From NCBI GenBank assembly GCA_009746045.1, contig RPFO01000080.1:788920-852919 (forward strand): 64,000 bases of DNA, written 5' to 3'. The notes beneath the pieces are model-generated. The model saw nothing but the letters and a program-made list of their open reading frames with translations, ran no database searches and had not been told where the DNA came from. Positions 11,391 to 21,875 of the stretch are shown here, piece by piece (the stretch's first letter is position 1; each line of letters opens with the position of its first letter). Source of the stretch: Mesostigma viride. Lineage: Eukaryota > Streptophyta > Mesostigmatophyceae > Mesostigmatales > Mesostigmataceae. Made by a program: the position numbers and the translations under genes.

Positions 11391-11404
11391 AACACGGGTT
11401 AATT

Positions 11405-11470
11405 CGATTAACTCGTGCTCCCGTTGGGGAGTCACGGAGCATTAACCCCGATGGATGGATGGATGGGTAC
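11405..11470 (-). repeat. SINE-like 3' tail (hairpin plus AT tail)
   Basis: The complement reads 'tgctccgtgactccccaacgggagcacgag' followed by TTAATC, matching the tail of the SINE-like insertion at 47190-47458. It sits immediately outside the right end of the piggyBac-like element. A short (GATG)n run follows it. Confidence 0.6.
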
Positions 11471-11773
11471 ACGCAATCCTACCGGTCTAAGCTATCTACA
11501 GGCTATCTACAAAACAAAACAATCCTATTCTGCGCTAATTAGTAAAAAGTTATTAATTTCCCCGCAAAACAACCCTTTTTTTACCGGACCTTTGGACTAA
11601 ACATGTCATAAACACTTCAGATAAGGCAACAAAATGTAGCGAAAATCCGGCTAACAGGGGGGCAGCTGTGGTCCAAGCGATCCCAGGTTATTCCGACAAG
11701 TCTAGCTCAAGTTATAATGTAACGAACCCGACTGGGATGTGCAAAAGATCCTATGTTAGGGTAGGTTATTACG

Positions 11774-12020
11774 GATTAATTAATTAATTAATCAATTAAT
11801 TAATTAATTAATTAATTAATAAGCACGTGACTGCGTCACGTGGGTGCCAATACAGAGTAAAGGAACCTTCAACCCTATATACACAGCGAGAAGGAGGGAG
11901 GGCGCCCTAGCTTCTCTCACTGCCGCAGGTGGGCAGGCCACAGAGCGCTCTCTCCACGGCATGGTGCATCATGCCGGGGCGCAACACTGTGGTTGCAATA
12001 CAACCAGTGCAATACCATAG
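11774..12020 (+). repeat. TTAATTAA run and 5' part of a half-LINE copy
   Basis: About 45 bp of TTAA-type repeat leads into 'aagcacgtgactgcgtcacgtg', a 22-bp near-palindrome (CACGTGactgcgTCACGTG), then 'accctatatacacagcgag' and 'gcaggccacagagcgctctc'. The same order occurs complemented at 42770-43010 and, decayed, at 2205-2350. I take it as the 5' leader of the half-LINE family, here truncated before any ORF. Confidence 0.6.
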
Positions 12021-12534
12021 GTAGGCTGAGTTAGTCTCCATGCTTTGCTGCAGACTAAGTCTCAAAGGCATTGTGAATACAACGTATGAATAAGCCTTGT
12101 AAACCTACGTTGGTATGTGAATATAAAGACCACGTGGGCTATGCAGATAGGAATGCTAGTCGAGTCGCATACGTTTCCCTAGATAGGTACTTTGGGTACT
12201 GGGGTACGTGACAGATGTCAGTACCCAGTATACGTAGTGTCCTGTCATTGGACGGTACTAGAGTATCCTAGATAGGGACCGTACTGCAGCGTGCATTGAT
12301 CTGTGATCACACGATGCAGTGACTAGACTGCGACCTGTCATCGTGCGGCCTCGGGCCAACGGTCTGCACCCAATGGTCACTGGCGGCGCGGCCAGTGAGA
12401 GGAACGTTGATAAAGGGTAAACCTATTTTCTAATGAAGCAAGCAATTCACTGCTCATTTGCTCACAGTGCTCTCAAGCAATATACCAAGTGACTCGCTCA
12501 TTCCATTTACTAACTTGAATTTTATCTGTTACCA
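12021..12534 (+). other. Possible LTR or leader of Copia-like element A
   Basis: Lies immediately upstream of the gag-like frame at 12535. Text rich in GTACT/AGTAC/GGTAC (12190-12300) resembles an LTR or leader, but I find no second copy downstream of element A in this window, so no LTR pair can be shown. Confidence 0.3.
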
Positions 12535-13903
12535 ATGGCTATCAACAACAAGAACGTTGCGAAGAAGTTGGACTTTAACGATGGTGATGATGGGCAGGAT
12601 AGGCGTCTGCCCCGGGACAACAACAAGAAGCCGGCTGGGGATGCGGCTATTTCTAAGAAAAAGAAGAAAAACAAGAAGAACAACAATGTTTGCCAGGCGG
12701 AGGGGACGGCTGCCGAAAGGCAGACCGACCTACCCCCTCCCCTGAGAAGCCGGAGGACGAGACGGTTCCCCCCCGGGGAACCGACTTACCCTCGACTCCG
12801 GCGGCTGCGACAGCCGCAACCACGGCTGGAGCAGCCATGGCTGTGGAGCCCTCGGCGGTCAACCCCCCCGAGGCCCCACAGTCCGGCCCTCGGCCGCCGA
12901 CTATTCGGGAGCTCATGACCCGACAGACGGCGTCTGTGGCGCCGGACGGGACGATCACTTTTTGTCCCGCCACGTCCGATCTTAATGTCCCCTTCGCCCA
13001 GCCTGGGACACAATTTTATTGAGCTTCAGCTCGGGCGGCCCTCCATGCTCCTTCGAAAGAAGAAGGACATGGAGAGCGTAAAGCTCACGCGGGTGCTACG
13101 CAGGCCCGTTGAGCCCATCGGAGGACAACCCATGTCCGATGATGAGGTCTCGGACACCGCCAGCCTCCCCGACGGCCGGGGAGCAAGAGATAACCCTCAC
13201 CCCAGCGCTCCTGGCGGTGGAGCAGGCCGCGCTGGTGGCCAACGAGAAACGTCGCGCGCGGCAGCGCGACCGGGAGGTCCGTCGCGAGACGGCCTTTCGG
13301 CTCGCTGCCAAGCGGCAGGAATATGAGGAGGAGGCTGCCCGTCGCCTGGCTACCCACCAGGCGATGGCGGAGGCGTACCGTGAGGCATCTCAACGGTTAC
13401 ACGACCTTCTTCAAAATGCTGACTATCAGATGGAATACTCTGATGGTCAAGACCTGGCCGCGCTCGCGCGGTCAGCTTATTTCAAGGCCATGAAGTCCAT
13501 AACCCAATTAAGGGTAACGGCGGCCATATTGGCCCAGCATGGGGTGGTGCCTGAGGAGTCCCCCCCGCTGGCAGCCCCCAAGGGACCCTCCCCCCCCAAC
13601 CCTGTCAGTCCAAGGAGGGCCTTCTGGCCCTGGACCAGGGGAAGGGAAAGAGGAAGGACTTTAATGTCAGGGATGCTCTGGTGGTGGGAGACCCCCTGCC
13701 TGACATCCCCTCTGATGAGGCCGCCTTTCAGGCTGCCCGCCTAAGAGAATATGAAATTCGCAAGGAGATGAAAAGGCTCCAAAGGGAAGAGGCAGCGAGG
13801 AGGGCAGCGGTAGACACCCCTGCCCGCCTCTCCTCCGCTGGGGCTGGCCCTAGCGGGGTCACACGGACCCCCCGGCCTCACCCCGGGCCCCCAGGGCCCC
13901 CTC
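12535..13903 (+). pseudogene. Copia-like element A: gag-like region, first part (frameshifted)
   Basis: Starts MAINNKNVAKKLDF and runs through a lysine-rich segment (AISKKKKKNKKNNN). It then needs at least three frame changes: near 12700 into PSPEKPEDETVPPRG..., near 13000 into LGHNFIELQLGRPSMLLRKK, and near 13150 into a long charged, probably coiled-coil segment (EQAALVANEKRRARQRDREV through YREASQRLHDLLQNADYQME). A last shift near 13680 gives SDEAAFQAARLREYEIRKEM. No enzymatic domain is visible; a capsid-like role is inferred from the continuation after 31.7 kb. The frame is cut by the hAT insertion at 13904, with the target 'gccccctc' at 13896-13903. Confidence 0.6.
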
Positions 13904-15175
13904 CAGTGATGGGCCATACGCGATACGCGTCGTACGCGGCCCCAGGTGTATAATGTATAATACGCGGTGTATAATGTATTATACGCTAATCGTACGCTAA
14001 CTGTTGAAAACCCCTTTTTTGGCATGGTTTTGAGGGGTTTTCAACATTCTGAGCAACCAAGCATGGTCTGCTGGTGTTTTTGCCATACCTTTTGGCTATA
14101 CATGACATATATAGCATGACCTTGGCATTGTCATCACTACCTAGAAATACAAGCATAGTTTCTAACGGTCTAACTTGATAGTTTCTCTTCAAAATCGAGA
14201 CAACATGCAACTCAGTATCAATACCAGTACGTATCAATTCACAACTCACTGGAAAGGATAATAAATTTGTAGAACTCAAGATATGAATGCACTCTATACA
14301 TTGAAGCGGCAGAGAACTGTCTTCCAAATATAGTACTTAAAGAGAGCTTGGCCGACTGCCAAGCTGCCAAATATAGAAGTGATAATTCTTAAGAACATTG
14401 TGCCATCGATCTGAAAATAAGACATGCTGAAACGCCGCCCGCACATCAGCCTGCTTCTTGGCGTCACTAGTCGCCTTCCGTTTCTTGGCAGTGCTATCCT
14501 TCTCCACCTGCTCAATCAGCATCTTGTAACGGAGTACCGGCGGTGGCTTCTTGCAAGGGCACACTTTTGCGTCCTTTGCGTACGAGCCGCCCAGGATATG
14601 GCACCTTGCTCGGGTAGAAGAACCACTGAACTTTGCCTGGCAGAGTGAGCACTCCATGAAGTAGTTATTTGTCTGCAGCCCGTTCTTGAGGATGCGCTCT
14701 TTGCTAATGTATGTCCAGACAGTTTCGGATGCGGCCTCTTCTTCATCGGGCCGCACATCATCATTGTGTTCCATTGACTCCTCACTCGCGTCAGCCATGC
14801 CTGGATGTCGATATGCTACGCACTGATGTTGCTGGCAGACAAAGAAACCTTGTCACCTGTTGTCTTTAGTCTTCAGCCTTCCCGCCTTCACATTCCCGCC
14901 TTCACAAGTCACGATTCGAACGCTTTCTTGCATTATACACTAGCTAGCTCATCACGCAATTATTTGTTCCTACTACAGGTCGGCGCGCCGCAGTCTAGGC
15001 AAGCAAATGCACCCACCTCGTAAGCCAAAAATATGCCAAAAAATACGCGAAAATACGCAAAAATGCGCAAAAATACGCGTTGCGTATAAAAGTACCCCAT
15101 TTTCGTACGCGCCGCTTGCGTATCGCGCATAATACGCTAAATACGGCGTATAATACGGCGTATGGCGCATCACTG
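13904..15175 (-). mobile_element. hAT-type DNA transposon with 8-bp TSD, deletion derivative
   Basis: The left end CAGTGATGGGCCATACGC and the right end GCGTATGGCGCATCACTG are inverted copies with one mismatch. The preceding 8 bp are GCCCCCTC (13896-13903). The matching right TSD is split by the later LTR insertion: GC at 15176-15177, then CCCCTC at 31726-31731. Both subterminal regions carry many TATAC/ATACGC motifs (13920-13995 and 15010-15165), as is usual for hAT transposase-binding regions. CAGTG termini and an 8-bp TSD are the hAT hallmarks. Only an N-terminal BED-like zinc finger protein is left, so it cannot move by itself. Confidence 0.9.
14337..14798 (-). CDS. Truncated hAT transposase, BED zinc-finger part only
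   Basis: A 153-residue frame starting MADASEESMEHNDDV. After an acidic N-terminus comes a BED-finger-like region: aromatic start (VWTYISKE), CSLCQAKFSG, a basic stretch STRARCHILGG and a further Cys pair CPC, at about residues 27-83. A Lys-rich segment (KKRKATSDAKKQ) may act as a nuclear signal. The RNase H-like catalytic domain and the hAT dimerisation domain are missing; the frame ends about 430 bp before the element end. It could act as a DNA-binding repressor of related elements, but nothing shows expression. Confidence 0.6.
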   Translation of the reverse strand: MADASEESMEHNDDVRPDEEEAASETVWTYISKERILKNGLQTNNYFMECSLCQAKFSGSSTRARCHILGGSYAKDAKVCPCKKPPPVLRYKMLIEQVEKDSTAKKRKATSDAKKQADVRAAFQHVLFSDRWHNVLKNYHFYIWQLGSRPSSL

Positions 15176-15177
15176 GC

Positions 15178-15875
15178 AGTTAACGTTCCTAGCAAACGCA
15201 ATGTGAAGGATATGGTTGCAATGCAGCAATGTGTGAATATGGTTGGAAACGGAGCTTTGTTAAAATTGGATAATGTTACAGCGCTCACAAACTTGAGGCT
15301 TGTACACGCGTTTGCCAAGTCAAGGCAACACACGTGAGGCGGGCTCGCAAGAGATGCCCAATTGGCACTGGCCTATTGTTTATATACTTGTGCACTGTGC
15401 TTGCTAGTCCTGAGCAGCCTAGGAGGCCTGCTCAGTAATAACACCCCCGGTACAGTATTCACTACCTGTACAGCGCCCAGTTCCTATACAGTAGGTCTGC
15501 CATACAGGCACAGTGACCGCAGAGTACAGTCACCACAGTGATTATTGCATCTGCACCTAGAAGTCCAGGACTAGGCCTGCGGTACCACCAGACCACAGGT
15601 TAAGGTTCCTATTTCCTGCGTACGACGTATTAACCCAATACCGTCGTAGGTTCAGCACCTAATTCCTGTCAGCCCAGGAATTACTGTCGACCCCATATGT
15701 CGTCGGCAAATATTCACGTCCGACTTAGAAGAACAGCCGGCTCGCGCTCGCGCGCGACCGGGAAGTCGGAACGCCATAACTTTCTTGATACTTGTCGGAA
15801 TGAACTCGTTCCGGTGCCGCTGGAATCGCAGAGAAATGCCGAATCAGGATCACGCCAATGCGCTTGGCGTTAACT
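15178..15875 (-). repeat. 3' LTR of element B
   Basis: 698-bp direct repeat of 31019-31720. Begins AGTTAACG and ends CGTTAACT (8-bp terminal inverted repeat). Preceded on the coding strand by the polypurine tract. Confidence 0.93.
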
Positions 15876-16622
15876 CCAATCCTTTCTTTTCTTGAGCTGT
15901 AGCAGCTCACACAAGTCTACATACAAACACACACAATGGGTACTGGACATCCTCCCCGACTACAAGTCACAACCCGCTGGGCATGACAGTCAGCTTGGAT
16001 TCCTTATTATATGTACATAGCACCCATACTGGCTCAGGAGCACAAACAAATTACAATGAGTCCCTATCCCTTCACGGGAGGCTCGTTGTGTTACCCATGT
16101 ACAAGAGGTTGGCCAACTGTGGCAGCCCATAGGTGTTCAGCTAAGAACTTGAGAAGTATGTACAACCTTCAGGACCTTAGGCGAAACCCCACAGATCACC
16201 CACAACAGCTCATCAGAAAACATTGCTGACCCCCAGACGGGAGTCGGCGCCGGTCTGCTGCCCCTTATCGAACCAGACACAACATCTACGCGAAGCACAT
16301 GCAAAACACAAGCTCCCATACTCGTTCCAACCGTGGAAAATCAGGGGACCTGTCGCCACCTCACCAGCATGGTGGATGGGTCAGCCAGTCCGTGAAACTC
16401 CGCCTTAAGACGGCACCAGGGAATCGAACCCCGCCCACAAACCACAGATCTGGGGAAACCTCAGACTGAGATGAAAACCCCAGATAGACATCTCTCCATC
16501 AGAGACAATGTCAGACATTCCCACACCAGAGACATGTCTCACCCCTCAAGGTGTGCTCAGGATTATGTACAATCAAGCTCCCAGCCTGATATCCAGAGAC
16601 TTAAGCGCCCAGCTCTCAGCTT
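15876..16622 (-). other. 3' untranslated region of element B
   Basis: About 750 bp between the end of RNase H and the 3' LTR, with no supportable frame. It ends at the polypurine tract next to the LTR. Confidence 0.6.
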
Positions 16623-17480
16623 TTAGACAGATAGACCGACTTGACAGTCAGCATTCATGATCTTCCTCAGTATATTGTACTGGGCTGGGGCCTTGTGTGG
16701 CAGCTTTGTCAATGCATCAGCAGGGTTCTCCTCGCCAGGGATATGCTTCAAGTCAACCAAACTGGCCAACTCCTTCAGCAACAAATAATCCAGGTCCCGG
16801 CTTCTGGCCAGCTGCTTGTGAACAAACTGGACCATACCCATGCTGTCTGTTAGCAATAACGTCTCCATCTGCAAGGTCCAAGGGGTAACTGAAGCCAGCT
16901 CCAGCATTAACTCCTTTATGTACAGGCTGGACTGGATCCCCTCGCATATGGCCCTGCATTCTGCCACCTCTGAACTGATACAGACCCTCTTCTGCAGTCT
17001 GCTGTACCAGCTGAACAAACTTGCCCTGCTCTGATAGAAAGCAAACAGAGCAGCAGATCTCCCCCTGACCTTGGTAACCTGGCGAGCATCCATGGAACTG
17101 TCAACAAAGATTTCCAAGGTGATAGGCTGGGCAAAGTCAATCCCAGACAAAATCAGATCAGGGGTACTCTCCACCAACCGGGCTATGACTCGAGGCTTCT
17201 CATCCTCAAGCACCTCATCAGGCATTCTGCTATGGACCATCAAAGACGGACCACAGATGCTGGCAAACCAGGCCCACATGCCTCTCAACTCAGGTCCTGC
17301 AGCCTGGGTGATCTTCTCTGGCAAGGCCTTCACAATGGTCTGTTTATAATCTCCTCCAGCCTGAAGCCTGATACTCCACTCCCCGTCCCTCCTGAACAGG
17401 GTAGCCTGCATTCCACAGAACACTACAGGCTTGTTGGGCTCCTGCCACAGCTCGATCCTTGCCCAGTGAAAACTTGCCAC
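16623..17480 (-). pseudogene. Element B RNase H (Copia type)
   Basis: The frame overlaps the RT frame by 137 bp; the two must be joined by a frame change near 17480. Residues 1-90 correspond to the end of Copia RT/connection (MASFHWARIELWQEPN). RNase H follows: ITLEIFVDSSMDARQVT (first catalytic Asp region), VAECRAICEGIQSS (Glu), LLLTDSMGMVQF (Asp) and LVDLKHIPGEENPADALTK, the last being the typical Copia C-terminal HI..ENPAD signature. The catalytic residues look conserved. It would degrade RNA in RNA/DNA hybrids during reverse transcription. Confidence 0.85.
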
Positions 17481-18075
17481 TGATGACAGGAATAAACTTC
17501 TTCAGCCAGGTCGTGGGGGCTAGCAAATGCAGATCATCTCCATGCAAACTAGCATATACTGGCAGACCCTCCCATTGGGCCAGCAGCAAACAGGGATCAA
17601 CTGAAGACACTCTCAAGCCACACTCACTGATCAGAGCTTCCTGCAGCGTGAGTCTCCAGATGATTGGGCTCGACCTGAGTCCTTCCAGGCCCTTCAGAAT
17701 AACCAGGAATTGTTGATGCAGCTCCAGCTTCCAGATGGCAGGCACCTCAACACAGTAAGGCTCATCCTGCTTCCACACCCTCCTGGCCACTTCTGGATCA
17801 GATTTTAAAAATGCCCTCTTGAAGTCCAGCAGCACTGATGACATAGCTGCTCCCCTGTTAAGCAACCCCACGTAGAGACATAGCAAAATTCTCCATGTGT
17901 CGTGTAGCATCCCTGGCGTATACAGCTCCTCTCCTGGCAGACTCCCCGTGCCGTGATACTCATTCAGGACAGGCCTGACATGGGGCACTGATACCTCATC
18001 CACAACCTTCCTCTTCAGCACAAATCTCAAAGCAAGCTTCCTTGATGCTGGGGGACGTCTGTCTGTTGGTGCAGC
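17344..18075 (-). pseudogene. Element B reverse transcriptase (Copia type)
   Basis: Frame opening right after the stop at 18076-18078 (AAPTDRRPPASRK...). RVT_2 features: RFVLKRKV, SVLLDFKRAFLKSD (equivalent of DVKTAFLNG with the first catalytic Asp), PYCVEVPAIWKLE, SPIIWRLTLQEAL and YASLHGDDLHLL (equivalent of YVDD, here HGDD). The N-terminal fingers are shorter than in standard Copia RT (about 230 residues visible). The end after FSLGKDRAVAG is out of frame with the RNase H continuation, so this copy cannot make a full pol protein without a frameshift. Confidence 0.85.
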
Positions 18076-19494
18076 TCACTGAAACTGCAACCACTCCTCC
18101 AATGCCTTGGAGAAGGCGAGCTTCCAAGCCTCAAACAAAGTAGGCGAGCTCATCTCTTGGACCCGCTGGTCATATGTCAAAGGAGAGTGTGCAGCAAGGC
18201 TCCTGTGAGTTATGCCAATACTGCTGGGGTGCAACACAGCTGGAATCACCAAACTGGCTGCTGGGGGCACCTCCCCTTCATCCCATTTTACACCCTTGAC
18301 CGGCTTGACCCTGCACCTGATTGGAAATGTTGTCCTGAAATTTTCTAGGGGAATCATCCCCCAGCCATCTCTTTTCAGAGCTGTAGCTCTGATAGAAATC
18401 CCAGGATTGCCCAGAAAATTCTGACCCAAAATCACAGGGCCATCATAGTCCTCTAGGACAAGGAAGGTCACATCCACACCCATGACAGGGGCAGTAACCT
18501 CTCCCAACACCCTTAGATGCGTCCTACCACTGAAATCAGACACCCAGGGGCAACTTGGTTCTCCGACCAGCAGTTCTCCTGTATGCTGAGGTCCCATGAC
18601 AGAAACCTGCGCATTGGTATCTATCTCCATGGCAGCTACCTCAGGTTCATCCAACTGGACAAGCTTGGACACCTTAGGCTCCTTCTTGGCTCTTTGCAAA
18701 GATAGTACAATATCTGATAGACGCACACCCCTAGGCCTGGTGTCGGGCCGTTCCGGAGGTGCAGCCTGTCCGCCTGCTTGCCCAACCACCGTATGTGAAG
18801 GTACCCCAGGGGCCGGGCCAGGGTCACCCTGAGGGCTCGATACAGCTGTAGCACCCTGATCAGGAAGCTCCACGTCACCCCCGCCTTGTACACCAGCGGG
18901 CACCTGGAAGAGGTCTCCTTGATTACCTCCCCGGGGACGGATCTTTGACCAGGACAGACGGTGCACTGCTTGGGAGCCATCAATGGCCACCCAGCACTTA
19001 TGGCCAGCGGCTTCTACTCGGGTCACCACCCCATCATGCCAGCTGCCACGTTTCCCTGGAAAGCTTGGTTCCTTCCACACAACAACCTGTTGTCCAACGT
19101 TAGGTTCTAGGACACTCCAGCCCTTGTCTTTCTGCCTCAGCTTGAGGAACTTGGCCTCTAGCTTCTCCTTCCATGCCTGCTCAGCATCAGCTGGCAGCAT
19201 CCTGGTATACAGCATAAGAGGATTGATGGCAATGTCACCAAAGAACATGGGAGTCCTGAGGTTCAGCCTATCCTCCACAGAACGTAGCCATGCAGATGTC
19301 ACAATGGCAGATGACGTCCTTGGAATCCTCTCCACCAGCAGCACAGTCTTGATCTCTTGGATGGCTCTCTCCACCACCCCTTGCTGGCCGTGGCTCTCCC
19401 TGGGTGTAATCAGCAACTCTGGAAACTCTGGCAGGTTCTCACAGCACTCAAACTGAATGTCACACTGCAACAACTCCAACGTACCCAGGGTACC
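18076..19494 (-). pseudogene. Element B integrase C-terminal half plus retropepsin-like domain
   Basis: In the same frame as the integrase N-terminal part, separated by one TGA at 19495-19497. Numbered from 19479: LQCDIQFE carries the second catalytic Asp (residue 7), GVVERAIQEIK the Glu (residue 37), so D-D-E is complete. A C-terminal integrase domain follows (VVVWKEPSFPGKRGSWHDG, about 130-180) and a proline-rich linker. Residues about 280-365 look like an aspartyl protease: MEIDTNAQVSVMG at 284-296 (normal motif D-T/S-G, here DTN) and PVILGQNFLGNPGISI at 348-363 (flap-proximal ILG). Ends in TGA, again in frame with RT. A protease located after integrase is not the standard Copia order. Confidence 0.75.
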
Positions 19495-20292
19495 TCAGCT
19501 CCTTGTCAACTTCAGAGCAGCAATTAATGTAGTAGGCTTCTCCATGTCAGGCAGGATCTCTAGGGTCTTGTACTTGGTATATCTGTCCACTGCCACCAGC
19601 AGCTTCAAACCCCTGATTCTCTGAATATCTACCTGCACATGGCCTGGCTGCAAAATAGGAGTCCTGGCATGAGACTGCTTGGGCTTTCTAGCAACTAGCC
19701 TGCACTTGCAAGCTTGAGCAACCTGTTGGCAGATGGAGTACAACTCACTTCCTCCCAGCCGTCTAGCAACTTGCAAAGACTGAGCTGCATGGCCAAACAT
19801 GGTATGCAACCTTGAGGCAATGTCATACAAGAGAGAAAATCTTTTATTGTCATTACTAGCACTCAAGGTATGTACAGATCCCTTATGTACAGGAGGCACC
19901 AGGGTCGTGCCTGTCGGACTGTCTCCAGCCCTATCCTCATCCTGACCATCCTGTGCCAGTCCTGCACGGTCAGAATGCTTCTGAGATCCACCTGGGTCCA
20001 CATCACCAGGTCCTACCTCAGGTTCAGCACCGCCATGGCGGGCACGTTGGCGAGTAACCACTGCAGCTACAGCTGGCATACTCTCTGTGGTAACCAAGCT
20101 TGCCCCATCGTGTCCAATAGGCTCTTTCACTAGAGCATGGGGCTGCCCCTCACTGCCGTCACTAGCAGCTACATTACACACCCCTGGGGGGCACCCTCCA
20201 GGGTTCAGGGATGTGTGCAGGCTCAAGTCAATGATCAGCAGCCTTGCCCTTGCCCTTATCCTGGGATGGACCAGCCTTGTCCTTGCTGCCAC
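19495..20292 (-). pseudogene. Element B GAG-pre-integrase and integrase N-terminal half
   Basis: The first about 110 residues are a low-complexity linker overlapping the end of gag in another frame. RLHTMFGHAAQSLQVARRLGG...CQQVAQACKCRLV (about residues 163-202) is the HHCC zinc-binding GAG-pre-integrase type segment. HVQVDIQRIRGLKLLVAVDRYTKYKTLEI starts the rve core with its first Asp. The frame ends ALKLTRS then TGA, beyond which it continues directly into the D..E half. One substitution would restore continuity, so the copy decayed only slightly. Gag-to-pol passage needs a frame change within 20230-20292. Confidence 0.8.
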
Positions 20293-20362
20293 CCTGAGCT
20301 GGCTTGCTCTGACCTTCCTGCCTCAGGTACGAGGGACACTCATTCCTGAAGTGACCCTTCCC
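20228..20362 (-). pseudogene. Element B gag, distal part after the nested transposon
   Basis: Encodes the second half of a CCHC knuckle, GHFRNECPSYLRQEG, then a Lys/Gly-rich tail ending KGKGKAADH and TGA. The first half of the knuckle (ECYFCQ) lies at about 28860-28872, 8.5 kb away, because transposon E inserted between them. Bringing the two flanks together gives spacing C-X2-C-X4-H-X4-C, a canonical retroviral-type zinc knuckle. Confidence 0.85.
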
Positions 20363-20439
20363 CTGCCCTACCAGCCATTAAGAATGTACTCCAGCACGCA
20401 AAATGTACTTCGTACCGAAGTTTGTCTTTTTATGCTGAA

Positions 20440-21240
20440 AAGTGTCATGCATGATGTTTGCAACCAAAATAGACCTCGTACAAAGTTTGGTATCGATCGG
20501 ACGTCATCTTGGTGACATTTGCTAGCAATACAGGTACATTTTTGTCATTTTTTGTTAAATTAAATAGTAATAAATAGGAAACAGTACTAAATCACGTCAA
20601 ACCATCATGGATATTTGCAAGCAACCTAATTACCACTAGAATAGACCATGCACAAAGTTTGGGGTCAATCTGAACTCAAAATAGTGACGTTTGCTAGCAT
20701 AAATACTGCATTTTTTGCCATTTTCAAGCATTTTGCTAAGTGTAAGCTACTAAACAATATCAAACTACGTCATAAAGCTATGAAATATTGGAAGCAACCT
20801 AAACACCACTAGATTAGACCATGGGCCAAGTTTGGGCTCAGTCTGACGTCAAAATAGTGACGTTTGCTAGCATAAATGGTGCATTTTTTGCCATTTTCAA
20901 GCATTTTGCTCAGTGTAAGCTACTAAACAATATCAAACTATGTCAGAAAGCTATGAAATGTTGGAAGCAACCTAAACACCACTAGATTAGACCATGGGCC
21001 AAGTTTGGGCCCAGTTTGATCTCAAAATAGTGACGTTTGCTAGCATAAATGGTGCAATTTTTGCCTTTTTCAAGCATTTTGGTAAGTATAGTTGCCTCAA
21101 ACTATGTCAGAAAACTGTGAATTGTTGTAAATAACCTGTTTGCCACTACATTAGACCATCCTCAACTTGTAAGGTCAGGCATAGGTAAAGGTAGTGACAT
21201 TTGCTAGCACTATATACAAGCATATTATGCCTCTTTTCGC
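20440..21240. repeat. 172-bp subterminal tandem repeat of transposon E
   Basis: About five diverging units of about 165-173 bp. Unit starts recognisable by GCAACCTAAAcACCACTAGA lie at about 20459, 20621, 20793, 20966 and 21131. Each unit continues with AAGTTTGG, then ATAGTGACGTTTGCTAGCA and, in inner units, CATTTTTTGCCATTTTCAAGCA. Inner units are the most alike. Such arrays next to one TIR are plausible transposase-binding regions. Confidence 0.85.
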
Positions 21241-21875
21241 ATATACACATTAAAAATAACAAGACATCATCATATCATGGCCTTAATACAAGGTGTGCAA
21301 ATGCAAATCACACCAGATCGGATGACCAATGATGGGTGGCTGCATGCCAACACATCTACCAGGCTGCAGGGTGAGAGGCCACATCGCTACAAGACAGGAA
21401 TCCTCGCAATTGCACAACACCGCTAGTACACTGTGCACATACCCCAAGAGGATTTGGCTACAAGCCATAAAAGTTTGGCCATGCTAACACATTCTTCATC
21501 CAAGCAAAATGCAGCCTCTCCAAACTCAACTCATTGATTTAAATTCAGCTAGGCCAGGCGTGCATGCTCTACTTGCCGACAACCATGAGTAAACTTGTCT
21601 ACCACTTCATTCCATGCGCCGGTAGATGGCACCGTCTCATCTACCAGTCATCCCCGGCTCCCATTCCGCATCCTCCTCTCCCTCTCCCTCTCCCTCTTCC
21701 TCCTCCCCCTCCCCCTCCCATTCTCCCTCCCCTCTCCCTCCCCTCTCCCTCCCCTCTCCCTCCTCCTCCCTCCTCCTCCCCCTCTTTCTCCCCCTCTTTC
21801 TCTCCCTCTTCCTCCTCCTCCCCGCCTTCACTGTCACTGTGCACAGCAGGGACGGCATCGTCTATGTGGGTGCCA
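21241..21875. other. Spacer in transposon E with a CTCCCT-type pyrimidine array
   Basis: 21241-21640 shows no gene. About 21655-21825 is a (CTCCCT)n/(CTTCCT)n polypyrimidine tract whose frames are all low-complexity. It lies just 3' of the large minus-strand ORF. Confidence 0.6.

Larger units (their letters stand above)
8877..11398. mobile_element. piggyBac-like non-autonomous DNA transposon (TTAA TSD)
   Basis: The left end reads TTAA|CCCGTGTTTTTTT and the right end AAAAAAACACGGG|TTAA, so a TTAA duplication (8873-8876 and 11399-11402) flanks inverted ends starting CCCGTG. Behind the T run both ends also share GTAT-GCGTTGTAA and ACGT blocks, giving an imperfect inverted repeat of about 50 bp. 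TTAA targets with CCC...GGG ends are characteristic of the piggyBac superfamily. No transposase-like reading frame is present in the 2.5 kb interior, which includes a retroposon fragment at about 9420-9750, so the element would need a transposase in trans. It may instead be an unrelated family with the same target. Confidence 0.7.
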
